Source: Rhodobacter xanthinilyticus (GTDB lineage Bacteria > Pseudomonadota > Alphaproteobacteria > Rhodobacterales > Rhodobacteraceae). Taken from it: a stretch of DNA of 64,000 nt. The stretch spans positions 186,001 to 250,000 of the forward strand of contig NZ_CP017782.1 of the NCBI RefSeq assembly GCF_001856665.1, given 5' to 3'. The notes below the pieces were generated by a model. The model worked only from the letters and a program-made list of their open reading frames with translations, searched no databases and was not told where the DNA came from. Position 1 is the stretch's first letter. Every line of letters begins with the position of its first letter. Position numbers and translations under genes: made by a program. Positions 19,130 to 27,954 of this stretch are shown here, piece after piece.

Positions 19130-19855
19130 ATGAGTAACGGGATACGCGTCGTTCTGGTGATGAACCGAAAAGGCGGATCGGGCAAAAGCACGCTCTGCCG
19201 CGCGCTGGCCTCGGCCGCAGCCGCAAGGGGGGAAACGGTGACGATCTTCGACACCGACACCTCGCGTTCCTGCCTGCACTGGATGGCCGCCGGACGCACA
19301 GCGGGAAACTGGTCGCCCCTCGTCGAGGTCGTGCATTCGCTTGATGCTTTCGAGATCACAGAGGCCATCGCGCAGATCTATGAACAACCCGACCAGGAGC
19401 ATCTGGTGCTGATCGACACGTTCGGCGGCGGGGCAGAAGCACAGGACATGCTGGCGATTGCCGCGCATCGCATCGTCTCGCCGATGATGCTGTCGCGCGG
19501 CGATCTGAGCGAAACCCGCGAAACGGCAAGCTGGTACATGAACCTGCGCGGCCGGGTCGATCGCCCCGAGGAGTTGCCGGGGTTTTCCGTGATCCTGAAC
19601 CGGGTGCCCCTGCGCGTCTCGGAAGCGGAACGGGCCGTGGCGCAGGAACTGTTCGCCGCCCTGCCCGCCTGCGAGGCGTTCCTTTCAAACCGCACGGCCT
19701 ATGTGCGGATGGATCGCGAAGGACTGCTGGGCGAGATCGCGGAGCATACCCCGAACCGCGGCCTTGCCACCCATGTGCTCAATGCCGTGAAGGAGGCAGC
19801 AGAGTTGCTCGACGAGATCGACCGGATGATCGCCGCTCCGATGGAGGTCGCGTGA
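19130..19855 (+). CDS. virC1: VirC1/ParA-like ATPase
   Basis: A 241-residue ParA/MinD-fold ATPase. The deviant Walker A is NRKGGSGKSTLCRALA near residue 12, TIFDTDTSRS is the A' motif, and LVLIDTFGG is Walker B. In Agrobacterium, VirC1 binds overdrive DNA and helps assemble relaxosomes at the pole. Position next to oriT, divergent from virD1-virD2 and followed by a VirC2-like gene, argues for VirC1 over a partition ParA. ATG 19130 has GAGGAAG upstream. Confidence 0.8.
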   Translation: MSNGIRVVLVMNRKGGSGKSTLCRALASAAAARGETVTIFDTDTSRSCLHWMAAGRTAGNWSPLVEVVHSLDAFEITEAIAQIYEQPDQEHLVLIDTFGGGAEAQDMLAIAAHRIVSPMMLSRGDLSETRETASWYMNLRGRVDRPEELPGFSVILNRVPLRVSEAERAVAQELFAALPACEAFLSNRTAYVRMDREGLLGEIAEHTPNRGLATHVLNAVKEAAELLDEIDRMIAAPMEVA

Positions 19856-20496
19856 TGGCCCCGCGCAAGGACATGATGCGGGTCATTCGCCGCGATGCAG
19901 GGTTTTCCGCGACGCTGGGATTTGGCGAAAGCGCGGGCGATCCGAAAGAAGACCGCTCGCCGGCTTCAAACGCCCGCGACCTGGAGACCTCGGCGCTTGC
20001 GACCGGGGTGGAAGCCGGGAAGGAGACAGGTTTCGGCGTGATGGCTTCGGCGGCGATCGAGGAGCGCGCGGCCGCCACAGAGGCCGCTGCGAACCACGAG
20101 GCAGAAACACCCGACACGCCTCAAGGCGTGGTGAAAACGACGGTCGTTTACGTCGCCGTTTCTCTCACCGCAGCGCAGGCGCCGCGCGTCGAAGCCTGGG
20201 CCAAAGCCGCGCGATGCCCGGTCCCCTTCCTGATCCGGCGTGTCGCGCAGGGGCTGCGGGATGATCTCTGCCGCGACTGGAAAGACACCGGCTGGCCGGA
20301 GGTCTGCGAACGACGGGGCGCCCGAGGTCGGCATCCAACCAGCGTGACGTTGACCCTGCCCGAAACCTTCGTCGCCGAACTCAGCGCGCGGCACGACCCG
20401 CTCGGCATCATCGGGCTCGGCCGCGCCATGGGGCCCGCGTTTCGGGCGCGGTTCGAAGTGGCTTTCGACGCCGCACTTGCCGAATCCGGCTTTTGA
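19855..20496 (+). CDS. virC2: VirC2-like protein
   Basis: A 213-residue protein starting at ATG 19855, which shares bases with the virC1 stop (TGATG). The first hundred residues look disordered. The C-terminal half has a ribbon-helix-helix-like pattern with RHDPLGIIGLGRAMGPAF, which resembles the conserved end of Agrobacterium VirC2. It is expected to bind oriT DNA with VirC1 and raise transfer efficiency. The match is by memory and context. Confidence 0.65.
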   Translation: MAPRKDMMRVIRRDAGFSATLGFGESAGDPKEDRSPASNARDLETSALATGVEAGKETGFGVMASAAIEERAAATEAAANHEAETPDTPQGVVKTTVVYVAVSLTAAQAPRVEAWAKAARCPVPFLIRRVAQGLRDDLCRDWKDTGWPEVCERRGARGRHPTSVTLTLPETFVAELSARHDPLGIIGLGRAMGPAFRARFEVAFDAALAESGF

Positions 20497-20516
20497 AATC
20501 CATCGAGGGACCAGTC

Positions 20517-20768
20517 ATGAGTGATGAGAAAAAGTCTGCACCACCGTCGTTGCCGCATCAGGCGATCGACATCGGCCTGCCCGTCGAATGGATGCTCGAC
20601 CCGCACGATCAGACGAACGTGCTCGGAGTCGTCTACGAATTCTCGCAGTCGAAGGAGCGCAAGATCGTCTGGTACACCGCCAACAAGCGCCGAGCGAAGA
20701 ATTTCAACGTCGTGCGGGATTTGGCCTTCACCGATGGCGCCCCGGAGACCTCGCCAGAAACGCCATGA
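20517..20768 (+). CDS. Hypothetical protein of the virC operon
   Basis: An 83-residue product starting at MSDEKKSAPPSLPHQAIDIG, shortly after the virC2 stop and with GAGG upstream. It has no recognised domain or membrane segment. Same strand and close spacing suggest co-transcription with virC1-virC2. Confidence 0.6.
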   Translation: MSDEKKSAPPSLPHQAIDIGLPVEWMLDPHDQTNVLGVVYEFSQSKERKIVWYTANKRRAKNFNVVRDLAFTDGAPETSPETP

Positions 20769-21122
20769 GTGCCGCCGTAACCCCATGATAATGCAATATT
20801 TGTGGCGCCACTCAGCGGAAACCCGCAGTTCGGCGCAACAAACCCATGCTATTCAATTAGTTAGATCAAGAACTGCACGCGAGCGGATCAGCCTCGCGCA
20901 GGTTTGGACGGCAAACCAGCCGCAGGGCCAAGACTGCCTTGTCGGCGCCGCCTCGGCCAAGATGGAGGACTTGAGCCTTATGCGCCATCGCACCAACATG
21001 CCGCTTGAACACAGATGCCTGCGAGACCTTGATCCGAGCGATCTGACGCAACTCTATTCGCGAGGCGCCATGCTGGAAGCCCGGCGGTTTTGTCCGCCGG
21101 GCTTTGGCCAAGGCCCCGTTCT
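20769..21122. other. Intergenic stretch without supported gene
   Basis: I see no convincing coding frame here. It holds the 3' hairpin of ssb1 at its right side; the rest looks like eroded sequence. Confidence 0.4.
21077..21104 (-). terminator. GC-rich hairpin downstream of ssb1
   Basis: AAGCCCGGCGG (21077-21087) pairs perfectly with CCGCCGGGCTT (21094-21104) across a six-base loop, just past the ssb1 stop. The T-tract is weak. A near-identical hairpin follows ssb2, so the arrangement is conserved with the gene. Confidence 0.55.
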
Positions 21123-21527
21123 TCAGAACGGGATCTCGTCGTCGCGGTCGATGAACTCGGGGCTTTCGCCCTCGGCAGCCTTCGGGCGGCTCAGGAAGTC
21201 GACCCGCTCCGCGATGATCTCGCAACCGTAGCGATCCACGCCCGCCGCATCGGTCCATTTCGTGTAGTGGATGCGCCCCTGCACCAGAACCTTCATCCCC
21301 TTCTCGCAGTGCTCCGCCACCGTCTTGCCCAGACCGTTGAAGCAGGTGATGCGGTGCCATTCCGTGTCCATGATCCGGTAGCCGTTCTCGTCGCGCAGCA
21401 CCCGGCCTTCCGAAAGCCGCGGCCGCGAGGTGGCGAGGCTGAAGTTGGTGATCTTGGTGCCGCCCTGGGTCGCGCGGACCTCCGGGGCCTGACCGATGTT
21501 GCCGGCGAGGATGACGATGTTCTGCAT
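21123..21527 (-). CDS. ssb: Single-stranded DNA-binding protein, copy 1
   Basis: A 134-residue SSB. The OB-fold starts at MQNIVILAGNIGQAPEVRAT, and the protein ends in the acidic DDEIPF tail that recruits replication and repair partners. It likely protects plasmid single strands during transfer and replication. ATG 21527 with CAGGAGAATTCCC upstream is the start; the longer upstream frame is discarded. It is closely similar to the second copy at 60154, including the leader. Confidence 0.92.
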   Translation of the reverse strand: MQNIVILAGNIGQAPEVRATQGGTKITNFSLATSRPRLSEGRVLRDENGYRIMDTEWHRITCFNGLGKTVAEHCEKGMKVLVQGRIHYTKWTDAAGVDRYGCEIIAERVDFLSRPKAAEGESPEFIDRDDEIPF

Positions 21528-22112
21528 GGGAATTCTCCTGTGTGTCCTGTCGCCGGGACCGTCCCTTCGACAAGACCCGGAAGAAGCCTGTCGGGCGCGG
21601 CGTGCACGGCGCGGGAACCGAGCCGGAAACCCCCGAGGGTCCGGGGTGGCGCGGGCAGGCCCCGCAGGGGCCAACACGGCCCGGACCTGAGCGGGGTTGC
21701 GCGCGCGCCGGAACAGGCTTAGGGGATTGTGCGTCGAAGGGATGTGCCGAGCGACGGCGGCCCAGGGGGGAGCCAGCAGACCCGTTCATCCCGCCCCGGC
21801 AACGAGACGGCCTCGCCCGCGCGCGACCTTGGGCGGCACCCACCGACGCGGCCAAAGCCCCCTTCTCTGCGGCCGCGCCCGGAAGGCCAAGGGTATGGCG
21901 AAGAACGGCGGATGAGGGATCCTCATGGACCGGCATGGCACTGAACAGCTGGAGACCGGGCGGCCGGTGATGGGAAAAGCACCCGGGAAGGGGAGAAGGT
22001 GGCGGTTGGGGCGCTCCGCCACAGACCGACAACGGCGGAAACGATCCGCAACGATGGGGCACGACACTCGGCGACCAATGATCCGAGCTTGAGCTGCTCC
22101 CCGGGCCAGCGC
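21528..22112 (-). promoter_or_regulatory. ssb1 leader and intergenic region
   Basis: No gene is supported here. Directly upstream of the ssb1 ribosome site is the small hairpin GGGACCGTCCC (21555-21565), followed in the minus-strand direction by gacaggacacacaggag. About 200 bases of this leader recur upstream of ssb2. The far part (about 21750-22112) shows nothing recognisable. Confidence 0.6.
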
Positions 22113-23132
22113 CTAGCCCAGTTTCGCGAGCCTATCTGCCGTCTCGGCCATTCGGGCAAGGCTTGCGTCGAGGCGCTTGCGCCAACGCGGGCCGCGGGAT
22201 CGTGCATCCTCCCAGGCTTCGGCCAACTCGTCGGGGCGGTCTTGCGCGAGCACCTCGATCAGGAAGGCGGCCTGCGCCCGGTCCTTCGCGGATTTGCCCC
22301 GATCCGACCCTTCGCGACGCCGGTCTGCCACAATCAGCTTGTGGATCGCGAAGCGCTCGGGGCGCGGGATCTGCACGAGCACGCCCGAGCGATAGAGTGC
22401 GATCGCCGGGATCGGTTCTGCAATCAAGTAGTTGAGATAGTTCAGAGCTTGCGCAGAGACCCCAAGCGCGGGCAGGGGTTTCACCGTCTCGTCGCCGAAC
22501 GCGGGCGTCAGGAACTCGACCATCACCTCCGACCGGCTCTGCCGCCATTTCCATATCTGTCGGTCCGATATCCCCGGCACGGGATCGAATTTCAGCGCCG
22601 AGAGGATGTCGCCCGGATCTTCTTCGACCTTGTCTTCCAGCGCGACCGAGAGCCGCTGGAAGCTCGCCAAGTCGATATCGCCGGTCTGTGCCAGCCGCTC
22701 CGCATCCATCCGCACGCCGAGTTCGCCCTGGTAGAGCGCGAAGGCCGCTGTTCCGATCAATGTCCCGCCGAGGCGAAACATCCCCGCCCGAGCGAAAGCG
22801 AGGAACAAAGAGCCGGTATCCCGATCGGTGGCGATGTAGCCCTCGGCGCGCAGGATACGGGTCAGCCGGGTCATCCTCTGGCGTCGCGCCTGTGCATCGG
22901 ACTTCAGCGCCGCCGCCCGCGCCAGCCGGTCGCGAAGCTCGGGAGTGTCCTCGCCGAGATAGCGGCTGCGGGCCTCCGTCCCGAGCCGAAACCGCTCGTA
23001 AAGATAGGTTCGTCCGCCGCGATGGCGTTCTTCGATGGTGCCGGTCACCGCCGCCACGCGCTCGTCGAGATGCAGCCGAAGCAGGTCTTGATAAGCGGCC
23101 TGTGCGATCTGGCTGTGTGAGATGATCTCCAT
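22113..23132 (-). CDS. GSU2403-type nucleotidyltransferase-fold protein
   Basis: A 339-residue protein from MEIISHSQIAQAAYQDLL; the open frame begins nine codons earlier. GGTLIGTAAFALYQGEL followed by TGDIDLAS gives the hG(G/S) and DxD signature of a nucleotidyltransferase fold. The GTIEERHRGGRTYLYERFRL segment is typical of the PF12281/GSU2403 family as I recall it. Related minimal and AbiEii-like nucleotidyltransferases act as toxins or defence enzymes, but no function is proven for this group. No antitoxin partner is next to it; IS21 copy 2 lies upstream and may have removed one. Confidence 0.7.
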   Translation of the reverse strand: MEIISHSQIAQAAYQDLLRLHLDERVAAVTGTIEERHRGGRTYLYERFRLGTEARSRYLGEDTPELRDRLARAAALKSDAQARRQRMTRLTRILRAEGYIATDRDTGSLFLAFARAGMFRLGGTLIGTAAFALYQGELGVRMDAERLAQTGDIDLASFQRLSVALEDKVEEDPGDILSALKFDPVPGISDRQIWKWRQSRSEVMVEFLTPAFGDETVKPLPALGVSAQALNYLNYLIAEPIPAIALYRSGVLVQIPRPERFAIHKLIVADRRREGSDRGKSAKDRAQAAFLIEVLAQDRPDELAEAWEDARSRGPRWRKRLDASLARMAETADRLAKLG

Positions 23133-23158
23133 GAGGGGCCTCGTGTGCAACGATTTCA

Positions 23159-23192
23159 AATTTGTCGCACATCATCCTATGTGCGACAAATT
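23159..23192. promoter_or_regulatory. 14-bp perfect palindromic operator upstream of nucleotidyltransferase
   Basis: AATTTGTCGCACAT (23159-23172) and ATGTGCGACAAATT (23179-23192) are a perfect inverted repeat with a six-base spacer. It ends about 27 bases upstream of the ATG, where a repressor would block transcription. The AT-rich ttattttttt beside it could belong to the promoter. Confidence 0.65.
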
Positions 23193-23452
23193 ATTTTTTT
23201 GCTGCACATGGCCCCTGGGTGCTCTGCCGCGTTGATTTGCGAATTGCGAGCGCCAGAGGAAGTGAAGCCCGGCCGCCGGGCTTGAAGTGTCAACGGCGGA
23301 GTAAAATTGGGCCACGGGGCGGCGCAAAATTGGGCCACTTTGGGTTTGCGCGAGACGCGGCTGATGGGCGGCGGCCAGTCAGCCGCGCTCTCCATATAGC
23401 TTGCGGGTGACTGGCCGCCTTGGACCGTCAGGTCCAAGTCTGATACTTTGGA

Positions 23453-24217
23453 TCAGGTGTTGTCGCCGGTCTTGCGCGCGCGACTTTGCGCGAGGCGATA
23501 GCTTTCGCCGTTCATCTCGAGGATGTTGACGTGGTGGGTCAACCGGTCGAGGAGCGCGCCGGTCAGCCGCTCGGTGCCGAAGGTCTCGGTCCATTCATCG
23601 AAGGGCAGATTGCTGGTGATCAGCGTGGCACCGCGCTCGTAGCGCTGGGAGATCATCTCAAAAAGCAGCTCGGCGCCGGTCTTTGACAGGGGCACGAACC
23701 CGAGCTCGTCGATGATCAGCAGCTTGACGGCAGCCATCTGCTTCTGGACGCGCAGCAGCCGACGTTCGTCTCGCGCCTCCATCAGCTCGTTGACCAGCGC
23801 GGCGGCGGTGGTGAAGCTGACAGACATGCCCTTCTGGCAGGCCGCCAACCCGAGGCCCAAGGCAATGTGGGTCTTGCCGGTTCCGCTGGGGCCAAGGGCG
23901 ATCACGTTCTCACGCCGTTCGATCCATTCGCAGCGCGCCAGTTCCAGCACCTGCATCTTGTTCAGCTTCGGGATCGCCTTGAAGTCGAAGCTGTCGAGGC
24001 TTTTGGTGGCCGGGAACTTCGCAGCCTTGATGCGGCGCTCGACCATCCGCCGCTCGCGGTCAATGAGTTCCAGTTCAACGAGGCGCGACAGGAATTGGAC
24101 ATGGTCCAACCCTTCGGCGGCGCATTGGCGCGCAACCTTCTCGTGTTCCCGCAGGAAGGTGGGCAGCTTCAGCGTCTTCAGATGGTGGGCAAGCAGGATC
24201 TTCGGAGCCTCGCTCAT
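23453..24217 (-). CDS. istB: IS21 helper ATPase IstB, copy 2
   Basis: A 254-residue protein identical to IstB of copy 1, with Walker A GPSGTGKTH and Walker B LLIIDELGF. Coupled to istA by an ATGA overlap. Intact. Confidence 0.93.
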   Translation of the reverse strand: MSEAPKILLAHHLKTLKLPTFLREHEKVARQCAAEGLDHVQFLSRLVELELIDRERRMVERRIKAAKFPATKSLDSFDFKAIPKLNKMQVLELARCEWIERRENVIALGPSGTGKTHIALGLGLAACQKGMSVSFTTAAALVNELMEARDERRLLRVQKQMAAVKLLIIDELGFVPLSKTGAELLFEMISQRYERGATLITSNLPFDEWTETFGTERLTGALLDRLTHHVNILEMNGESYRLAQSRARKTGDNT

Positions 24218-25701
24218 TCCGCCGCCTCCGACATCAAGGCCATGTAGCTGGCCGCACGCGTCGTCTCGACGTTCGCCCGCGGCAGGTAGGGGTAGACATC
24301 GAGATCAAGCCTTGGGGGGCGCTTCTCGACCTGGCAAAGCACGAGGTGCTTCACGGCGTCAAAGCCGACCGCGCCCAGCTTCAGGGCCTTCTTCACGGCG
24401 GCATGCAGGTCATCCATGCCAAAGGTCTCAAGCAGCCGCAGCACCTGCACATACTCGCGGCGCCCCATCTTGAGCATGCGCGCCTCCATCAGGCGGCGCA
24501 AAGTCTGGAACTCTTCGGGCAGGTCCCATTCCGCCAGAGGCGCAGCCTGGTCCAAGGCATTGATCTTGCGCTCGATCAGCGGGAGGTAGTGAACCGGGTC
24601 GAAGATCATGTCCTCGCGATCGTAACAGCGCGGGTGTCGGGCGATCACCTCCCCGCGACAGCCGATCACGACCTCATCGACATAGCCGCGGATCCAGACA
24701 TCCTGATGGCCATAGGCGACCGGGACCGAGTAATCGTTGGTGTCATAGCGCACGAGCGACTGCGAGCTGACCCTGCCGCTCGCTTGGTCGCAGGCGTCGA
24801 ACGGGGCAGTAGGCAATGGGCGCATCGCCGCCAGATCGCGCTGCAGCCTCTCGCCGATCGTCTCCTTGTGACCCCGAAGAATGCGCGTGAGGCGTGCGCA
24901 GCACTGCCCTTCAAGGTCGGCGTTGAAGGCGTCCCAACTGGCAAAGTGGGGGATCGGCACCATGTGGTTGCGGCGGGCGTAGCCGACCATCCCCTCGACA
25001 GCGCCCTTGTCGTTCCCCTTCCCGGGCCGACCATAGCGATCCCGAAACAGGTAATGCGACTGCAAGCCGCTGAACAGCGTGGCGCGGATGCGCGTGCCAT
25101 CTGGCTGGATCTTCGAGACCAGGCAGCGGTCGTTATCGTAGAGCACCGACTGCGGCACCCCGCCGAAGAAGGCAAAGGCGCGGACATGCCCGTCTATCCA
25201 GGCCTCCGCCGTCGCCGCCGGATAGGCCCGGACGAAATAGGCATCGCTGTGCGGCAGGTCGATGACAAAGAAATGCGCCTTCTGCTCGACACCGGCGATG
25301 ACGACGACCGCTTCGCCAAAATCGGCCTGAGCATGGCCCGGCGGATGGGCCAGTGGCACGAACATCTCCCGTGTCCGCCGCTCACGCTCACGCACGTAAT
25401 CCTTGACGATCGTATAGCCGCCGGTGAAGCCATGCTCGGCCTGAAGCCGTTCCCATATCCGCTTGGCCGTATGACGCTGCTTGCGATGCACCGCCTTGTC
25501 GGCTTCAAGCCAGGCGTCAATGAACTCGGTGAACCCGTCCAGCTTCGGCCGCCTGATCGGCTTGTCCCGCCGGTAGCCAGGCGGCACCGAGAAGGCCAAC
25601 ATCTTCTCAACCGTCCCGCGCGAAATGTTGAAATGCTTCGCCGCCGCCCGCGCGCTCATGCCCTCGGCACACGCCAAGCGAACCTTCTTGTAAAGTTCCA
25701 C
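24214..25701 (-). CDS. istA: IS21 transposase IstA, copy 2
   Basis: A 495-residue DDE transposase identical to IstA of copy 1, with helix-turn-helix and rve core intact. A 638-codon frame on the opposite strand is only its shadow running on into the fic remnant. Confidence 0.93.
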   Translation of the reverse strand: MELYKKVRLACAEGMSARAAAKHFNISRGTVEKMLAFSVPPGYRRDKPIRRPKLDGFTEFIDAWLEADKAVHRKQRHTAKRIWERLQAEHGFTGGYTIVKDYVRERERRTREMFVPLAHPPGHAQADFGEAVVVIAGVEQKAHFFVIDLPHSDAYFVRAYPAATAEAWIDGHVRAFAFFGGVPQSVLYDNDRCLVSKIQPDGTRIRATLFSGLQSHYLFRDRYGRPGKGNDKGAVEGMVGYARRNHMVPIPHFASWDAFNADLEGQCCARLTRILRGHKETIGERLQRDLAAMRPLPTAPFDACDQASGRVSSQSLVRYDTNDYSVPVAYGHQDVWIRGYVDEVVIGCRGEVIARHPRCYDREDMIFDPVHYLPLIERKINALDQAAPLAEWDLPEEFQTLRRLMEARMLKMGRREYVQVLRLLETFGMDDLHAAVKKALKLGAVGFDAVKHLVLCQVEKRPPRLDLDVYPYLPRANVETTRAASYMALMSEAAE

Positions 25702-25820
25702 GGTATAAATCTCCCCACCCTCCCTGCTGCCGCAAGAAGGGAAAAGTGGCAGGATTTTACTCCGCCCGCAGCGAGACGATCCCGCCGCTACCGTGGCCTA
25801 ATTTTGCACCGCCGTTTCCA

Positions 25821-26262
25821 AAAGTCACTGGCGCAGAGCATTGGCCAGCCGACCCTCATCGCGCTCGCCTTCACCATCGAGAAGGAGCGCAAGGCATACT
25901 ACGACCAGCTCGAGCAGCATCAAAAAACGCTCGACGTGACCGAGTGGCTCGTCTGGTTCGCGGACATTGTCCTGAAGGCCCAACAGGTGACGCTCGACCG
26001 GGTGGGGTTCTTCATCAGCAAGGTGCATTTCTACGATCGGCACAGACACCAGCTGAACGAACGCCAGGCCAAAGCCATCGCTCGCATGTTTCGCGAAGGC
26101 CCTAACGGTTTCAAAGGCGGCCTCAGCGCCGAAAACTATCTCAAGATCACCGGAACCTCGCGCGCGACCGCGACCCGCGATCTGCAGGACTTGGTCGAGA
26201 AAGGGGCGCTCAGCCGAACCGGTAACCGACGCCATACGAGGTATTGGCTGACGCTAAGGTGA
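25821..26262 (+). pseudogene. Fic family protein, C-terminal remnant
   Basis: About 146 codons of the C-terminal part of a DUF4172-type Fic protein: QPTLIALAFTIEKERKAYY, WLVWFADIVLKAQ, and a winged-helix end (GTSRATATRDLQDLVEKGAL). The catalytic HPFxxGNGR motif and all of the N-terminus are missing because the gene is cut at the IS21 copy 2 right end. Intact relatives AMPylate target proteins. The 5' part is not found at the other IS flanks in this window, so it was deleted. Confidence 0.8.
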
Positions 26263-26364
26263 TGTCCACGGAGGAGTAACACCGACCACATGGCGGCGCA
26301 AAACCCGGCCAGTCATGGGCGCGCTCGCGAGGTGCATCGCAAGCAGCGCCATACGGCGACGCGG

Positions 26365-26465
26365 GTGATCCCGGCGATCTGGTGTTCGAACCCTTCTGTA
26401 GGTCCCGCACCCAGCTAATCGCCGCCGAACACACCGGGCGGCGGCGCTGCGTGGACACGGTCTAT
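26365..26465 (+). pseudogene. DNA methyltransferase C-terminal scrap
   Basis: The plus strand reads GDPGDLVFEPFCRSRTQLIA followed by AEHTGRRRC, a damaged form of the D-F-GSGT AdoMet-binding motif seen at the end of DNA adenine or beta-class methylases (GSG replaced by RSR). Only about 33 codons remain. Confidence 0.5.
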
Positions 26466-26504
26466 TGCTACAAGGCAAAAGGCAAGTCGTTACTTACCAA
26501 GTCC

Positions 26505-26936
26505 TTATTGAGTAATTCGCCCAATTAACCCGAGAGCGACAAGCAAGAGTACAACGGCAACCGCCCACTTCAACGCCTGACCGAAGCTTCCTCCGGGTGT
26601 CGGTGGCCTTGTCGCATCCGCCCAAGACATCCCGCCCATTTGCCGGAAAAGAGCTTCTGCCGTGAGAAGCGCTCGGTGCCCTCGTTCTGCTGCCGTGCCA
26701 CCATTGCGTCCCTTAGTCTCTTCAATAGGATCATAAATACGGCCGTCAGGATGCAGTGCAAAACGACCGTCAGCAGCCATGACAGCCGCAAAGCTACCCG
26801 GCTCCGCCTTTCGAGCCGAAATCAGCCGGAGTAAAGAAGAGCCGGTGAAGTTATCCCGGCAGAGGATTTCAGCCCCCCCGGCGTTCGGATCGCTCTTCGC
26901 AAGCACAAGCCAAGGTGGGCCCAATTCCAATCCCAT
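26505..26936 (-). CDS. Hypothetical single-pass membrane protein
   Basis: A 143-residue product of unknown family. A soluble N-terminal part is followed near the C-terminus by one transmembrane helix (WAVAVVLLLVALGLIG). It lies inside the IS21 relic. I cannot assign a role. Confidence 0.5.
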   Translation of the reverse strand: MGLELGPPWLVLAKSDPNAGGAEILCRDNFTGSSLLRLISARKAEPGSFAAVMAADGRFALHPDGRIYDPIEETKGRNGGTAAERGHRALLTAEALFRQMGGMSWADATRPPTPGGSFGQALKWAVAVVLLLVALGLIGRITQ

Positions 26937-27237
26937 TCACGAATCTCCGTCGATACCAAAGAAGAGCGACCTTACCGTTTCAGGCGCTAAAGCTTGCGTG
27001 ATATATTGCACGAGAACGTTATCACACAATCCGGTACACCGCCCCCCAGCCTTCAACCTTTTCTGCGGCGATGGGCAGGCCAAGCGATCACCAGCGTCGC
27101 GGCATGGCGCTTCTTGCGATGCACCTCGCGATCGTCCTCCAGCCAGCCGTCGATGATCTCGGTGAAGCTATCCAACTTCAGCCGCTACCGTGGCAGACTT
27201 TCCACCGCCGTTCTCAGGCTTCGTCGCGGGTGCAACA

Positions 27238-27954
27238 CTATGCCATCACCCGCTCCAATCTCTGCTTCCGAACCTCCCAATCGGGCATTACCTTGTCGAG
27301 AAGCTCGAAAAACGCCGCTCCGTGATGTGGCACCGCTAAATGGCATAGCTCGTGGGTGATCACGTAGTCGATGGCGTCGACCGGCGCCTGTACGAGGCGG
27401 CGATTGAGGAGCAAGCGTCCCGCCGGAGACATCGACCCCCATCTCTGTCGGGTCTGCCGCACGATCAACCCCCTCGGGCGGAAAGTCTCGGGATCCGGAA
27501 AGAGATCGAGACATATCGCGATCCGCTCCGGGAACTTGATGTGCGCTCGATCTCGATACCACGCTTCGAGCAGATCCCGCGTCACCTCCGTACTGTTCGG
27601 CCGGTGTGTCTGCACGACGATGAAACCGCGGATCAGCTTCACGCTTTCCTGAATATGCGGGACGACCTTGAGCCGATACTGGCGCCCAAGGTAGAGATGC
27701 GTTTCTCCGACGATGAACCTGCGCTCTGGTGTCCGCGGCAGGAACTGGGTGAAGTACCGCTGCTGCCTCGTCACCCACGCTGCCCGCTTGCGCAGCTTGG
27801 CTTCGATGGCCTCGAGCGTCGCGTCCTCCGGGGCGGCGATCACGACCGACGCATCCGGCTCGACGGCGATTTCCAATGTCTTCCTCGGGCGGCGGACGAT
27901 CTCGTACTGGATTTCCTGCGCACCGTACTGCAGGTGATACAACTCCCGCGTCAT
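27238..27954 (-). CDS. YgjP-like zinc metallopeptidase of the hsd operon
   Basis: A 238-residue YgjP/DUF45 (SprT-like M48-type) metallopeptidase. The zinc motif is ITHELCHLAVPHHGAAFF near residue 195, with a conserved RQRWGSMSPAGRLLLNRRL stretch before it. It overlaps hsdR by four bases (ATGA), so it is the last gene of the type I restriction operon. Genes of this family are often found next to type I systems, but the role is not established. It might process or remove restriction subunits, which is inference. Confidence 0.85.
   Translation of the reverse strand: MTRELYHLQYGAQEIQYEIVRRPRKTLEIAVEPDASVVIAAPEDATLEAIEAKLRKRAAWVTRQQRYFTQFLPRTPERRFIVGETHLYLGRQYRLKVVPHIQESVKLIRGFIVVQTHRPNSTEVTRDLLEAWYRDRAHIKFPERIAICLDLFPDPETFRPRGLIVRQTRQRWGSMSPAGRLLLNRRLVQAPVDAIDYVITHELCHLAVPHHGAAFFELLDKVMPDWEVRKQRLERVMA

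Larger units (their letters stand above)
23288..25820 (-). mobile_element. IS21-family insertion sequence, copy 2
   Basis: A 2533-bp element with the same ends and genes as copy 1. Left flank (gcttgaag) and right flank (aaagtcac) do not match, so there is no target duplication. A small hairpin AAGCCCGG/CCGGGCTT (23265-23283) abuts the left end. On the right it cuts directly into a fic gene. Confidence 0.93.
26263..27216. mobile_element. Decayed IS21-family element with replaced interior
   Basis: The left part (26263-26311) resembles the left end of the intact IS21 copies base for base with scattered changes (tgtccacggaggag). The right part (about 27069-27216) ends in caccgccgttctca and, on the minus strand, encodes an IstA scrap (KLDSFTEIIDGWLEDD, REVHRKKRH). 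A second IstA scrap (REVHRKQRHTATRV) lies on the plus strand near 26330. The interior is filled with a methylase scrap and a small membrane gene, so this is a rearranged relic, not a mobile unit. Confidence 0.55.

Noticed and set aside
19130..20496. ParAB partition pair
   Set aside because: The second gene lacks ParB motifs and resembles VirC2; the location beside the relaxase and putative oriT supports VirC1/VirC2.
23265..23283. Hairpin as a target site chosen by IS21
   Set aside because: Only copy 2 has such a hairpin at its edge. The other two copies do not, so no rule is supported.
24346..26262. A 638-codon plus-strand frame
   Set aside because: It is the antisense of IstA running on into the fic remnant. 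Only the part after 25820 has a real protein pattern.
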